From the NCBI GenBank assembly GCA_934215545.1, contig CAKQAD010000045.1, positions 1 through 7,307 on the forward strand: a stretch of 7,307 nt of DNA. The letters are read 5' to 3'. The notes beneath the pieces were generated by a model. That model made no database searches. It had not been told where the DNA came from and saw only the letters and a program-made list of their open reading frames with translations. Positions 6,076-7,307 of this stretch are shown piece after piece; the stretch's first letter is position 1; each line of letters starts with the position of its first letter. Made by a program: the position numbers and the translations under genes. Source of the DNA: an uncultured Prevotella sp. GTDB taxonomy: Bacteria > Bacteroidota > Bacteroidia > Bacteroidales > Bacteroidaceae.

Positions 6076-7307
6076 ATGGACGACCAGAAACTGAAAGACC
6101 AACAGAGAGAGGAAGCCGACGACAAACTCATAGAGGGAGCGTTTCAAGAAATACTCGACATCTATCTTGCGTCACGACACCGAAAGAAAGTTGACATCAT
6201 AACCAAAGCATTCAACTTTGCACGACAGGCCCACAAAGGTGTAAGGCGACTGTCGGGCGAGCCCTATATCATGCACCCCATCGCCGTGGCACGCATTGCC
6301 GTGGAAGAGATGGGCCTCGGATCCACCAGTATATGCGCAGCACTGCTGCACGATGTGGTGGAAGACACCGACTACACCGTCGAGGACATTTCCAATATCT
6401 TCGGCGAGAAGATAGCACAAATTGTCGATGGTCTGACAAAAATTTCTGGTGGTATATTCGGCGAGCAGGCATCGGCACAAGCCGAGAACTTCAAGAAGTT
6501 GCTGCTGATGATGAGCGACGACATCCGCGTGATACTCATCAAAATATGCGACCGCCTGCACAACATGCGCACACTGCAGTCGCAGCCTGCCAACAAGCAA
6601 TATAAGATTGCTGGCGAGACACTCTACATCTACGCACCGCTTGCCAATCGTCTGGGTCTGAACAAAATAAAGACGGAGCTCGAAGACCTGTCTTTCAAAT
6701 ACGAGCATCCCGACGAGTACACATATATCAAGAATAAGCTCGCCGACACACAAGCCCAACGCGACAATATCTTCGCCACATTCACAAGCCCCATACGCGA
6801 GGCACTCGACAAGATGGGCATACAATACGAAATCAAGGCACGTGTAAAAAGCCCTTATTCCATTTGGAACAAGATGCAGAACAAGCACGTCACTTTCGAT
6901 GAGATTTACGACATCCTTGCCGTAAGAATAATCTACACTCCAAATGTGCGCACCGAAGAGATCAACGAGTGCTTTAAGATATATGTGGCTATCAGTCAGA
7001 TATACAAGTCGCACCCCGACCGTCTGCGCGATTGGGTGAACCACCCCAAAGCCAACGGCTATCAGGCTCTGCACGTTACGCTGATGTCGAAACAAGGCAA
7101 ATGGATAGAGGTGCAGATACGCTCCGACCACATGGACGAAGTGGCTGAACAGGGATTTGCCGCACACTGGAAGTATAAGGAGAACGACAACCAGAATATC
7201 AACGACGACACCGAGCTCAACAACTGGCTGTCTACAATCAAGGAGATACTCGACGATCCACAGCCCGATGCCATGGACTTCCTCGACACTGTAAAGCTCA
7301 ACCTCTT
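6076..7307 (+). CDS. rsh: Bifunctional (p)ppGpp synthetase/hydrolase, RelA/SpoT, 3' end cut
   Basis: A long RelA/SpoT homologue that makes (p)ppGpp from ATP and GDP/GTP and hydrolyses it to pyrophosphate. The window holds 410 codons; the family is usually 730 to 780 residues. The HD hydrolase half looks active: Arg58, His67 (MHPIAV), His92-Asp93 and Glu96-Asp97 in LLHDVVEDTD, and Asp159 and Asn163 in CDRLHNM, all matching residues known from the streptococcal Rel enzyme. The synthetase half is also complete: SPYSIWNKM at 259-267, Asp279 in YDILAVR, NGYQALH at 327-333 and EVQIRS with Glu345. RLRD at 316-319 is an RxKD-like loop, the basic version found in bifunctional Rel/SpoT and not the acidic ExDD of RelA. 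The TGS domain begins at the edge (about 402). ATG is supported by AGGAGA. It follows mltD by 62 bases. Confidence 0.95.
   Translation, partial: MDDQKLKDQQREEADDKLIEGAFQEILDIYLASRHRKKVDIITKAFNFARQAHKGVRRLSGEPYIMHPIAVARIAVEEMGLGSTSICAALLHDVVEDTDYTVEDISNIFGEKIAQIVDGLTKISGGIFGEQASAQAENFKKLLLMMSDDIRVILIKICDRLHNMRTLQSQPANKQYKIAGETLYIYAPLANRLGLNKIKTELEDLSFKYEHPDEYTYIKNKLADTQAQRDNIFATFTSPIREALDKMGIQYEIKARVKSPYSIWNKMQNKHVTFDEIYDILAVRIIYTPNVRTEEINECFKIYVAISQIYKSHPDRLRDWVNHPKANGYQALHVTLMSKQGKWIEVQIRSDHMDEVAEQGFAAHWKYKENDNQNINDDTELNNWLSTIKEILDDPQPDAMDFLDTVKLNL

Noticed and set aside
6839..6844. CACGTG core as a parS site inside the RelA/SpoT gene
   Set aside because: Only about 9 of 16 bases match the parS consensus, and the left flank does not match at all.
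6172..7167. 331-codon open frame on the minus strand opposite the RelA/SpoT gene
   Set aside because: Its codons line up exactly with those of the sense gene in antiparallel register, so it stays open simply because the gene rarely uses TTA, CTA and TCA; it ends where the gene uses TCA for Ser33. It starts with GTG, and the translation resembles no family I know.
1..7307. Mobile element, CRISPR array, tRNA, rRNA, toxin-antitoxin or defence genes
   Set aside because: Reading both strands I found no regularly spaced repeats, no transposase or recombinase motifs, no terminal inverted repeats and no tRNA-like structures. Nearly all bases are covered by core housekeeping genes.

Overview
The window is a conserved chromosomal locus from a Bacteroidota bacterium. 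Order Bacteroidales is most likely, and a Prevotellaceae-type genome would fit. Three things point there. Promoter-like TAnnTTTG boxes, the -7 motif of this phylum, lie 20 to 23 bases before start codons. Most genes lack a Shine-Dalgarno sequence. The gene order parA-parB-DUF5683-MltD-like-RelA/SpoT, with surE-lpxB divergent from it, is one I recognise from this phylum. The family assignment is inference from remembered protein features, because no database search was possible.

Layout, left to right. Positions 1-146 are very AT-rich. They hold a possible N-terminus of a minus-strand gene running off the left edge (1-32) and a promoter-like element at 87-118 that points the wrong way, into the 3' end of lpxB. 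Positions 147-2041 carry a minus-strand pair, surE then lpxB, joined by a 4-base ATGA overlap. Positions 2042-2141 are a 100-base divergent control region with one TAnnTTTG box for each direction. From 2142 to the right edge everything is on the plus strand: parA and parB (26-base overlap), a DUF5683 envelope protein 6 bases later, an MltD-like lytic transglycosylase after an 82-base gap, and a bifunctional RelA/SpoT enzyme after a 62-base gap, cut by the window end.

The genes serve chromosome segregation (ParA, ParB), peptidoglycan remodelling (MltD-like protein, perhaps DUF5683), outer-membrane lipid A synthesis (LpxB), nucleotide salvage or stationary-phase survival (SurE) and (p)ppGpp metabolism (RelA/SpoT). 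All complete reading frames look intact with their key residues present.

I see no mobile element, CRISPR array, tRNA, rRNA, phage gene or defence cassette. I do not think this window contains a new multi-gene system. The points worth a second look are small: the promoter-like element antisense to lpxB, the head-to-head surE/parA promoters with coinciding upstream regions, a 9-residue internal repeat of the ParA-contacting motif in ParB, a parS-like half site, a 14-base tandem duplication just before the transglycosylase start, and a rare strong Shine-Dalgarno before the RelA/SpoT gene.
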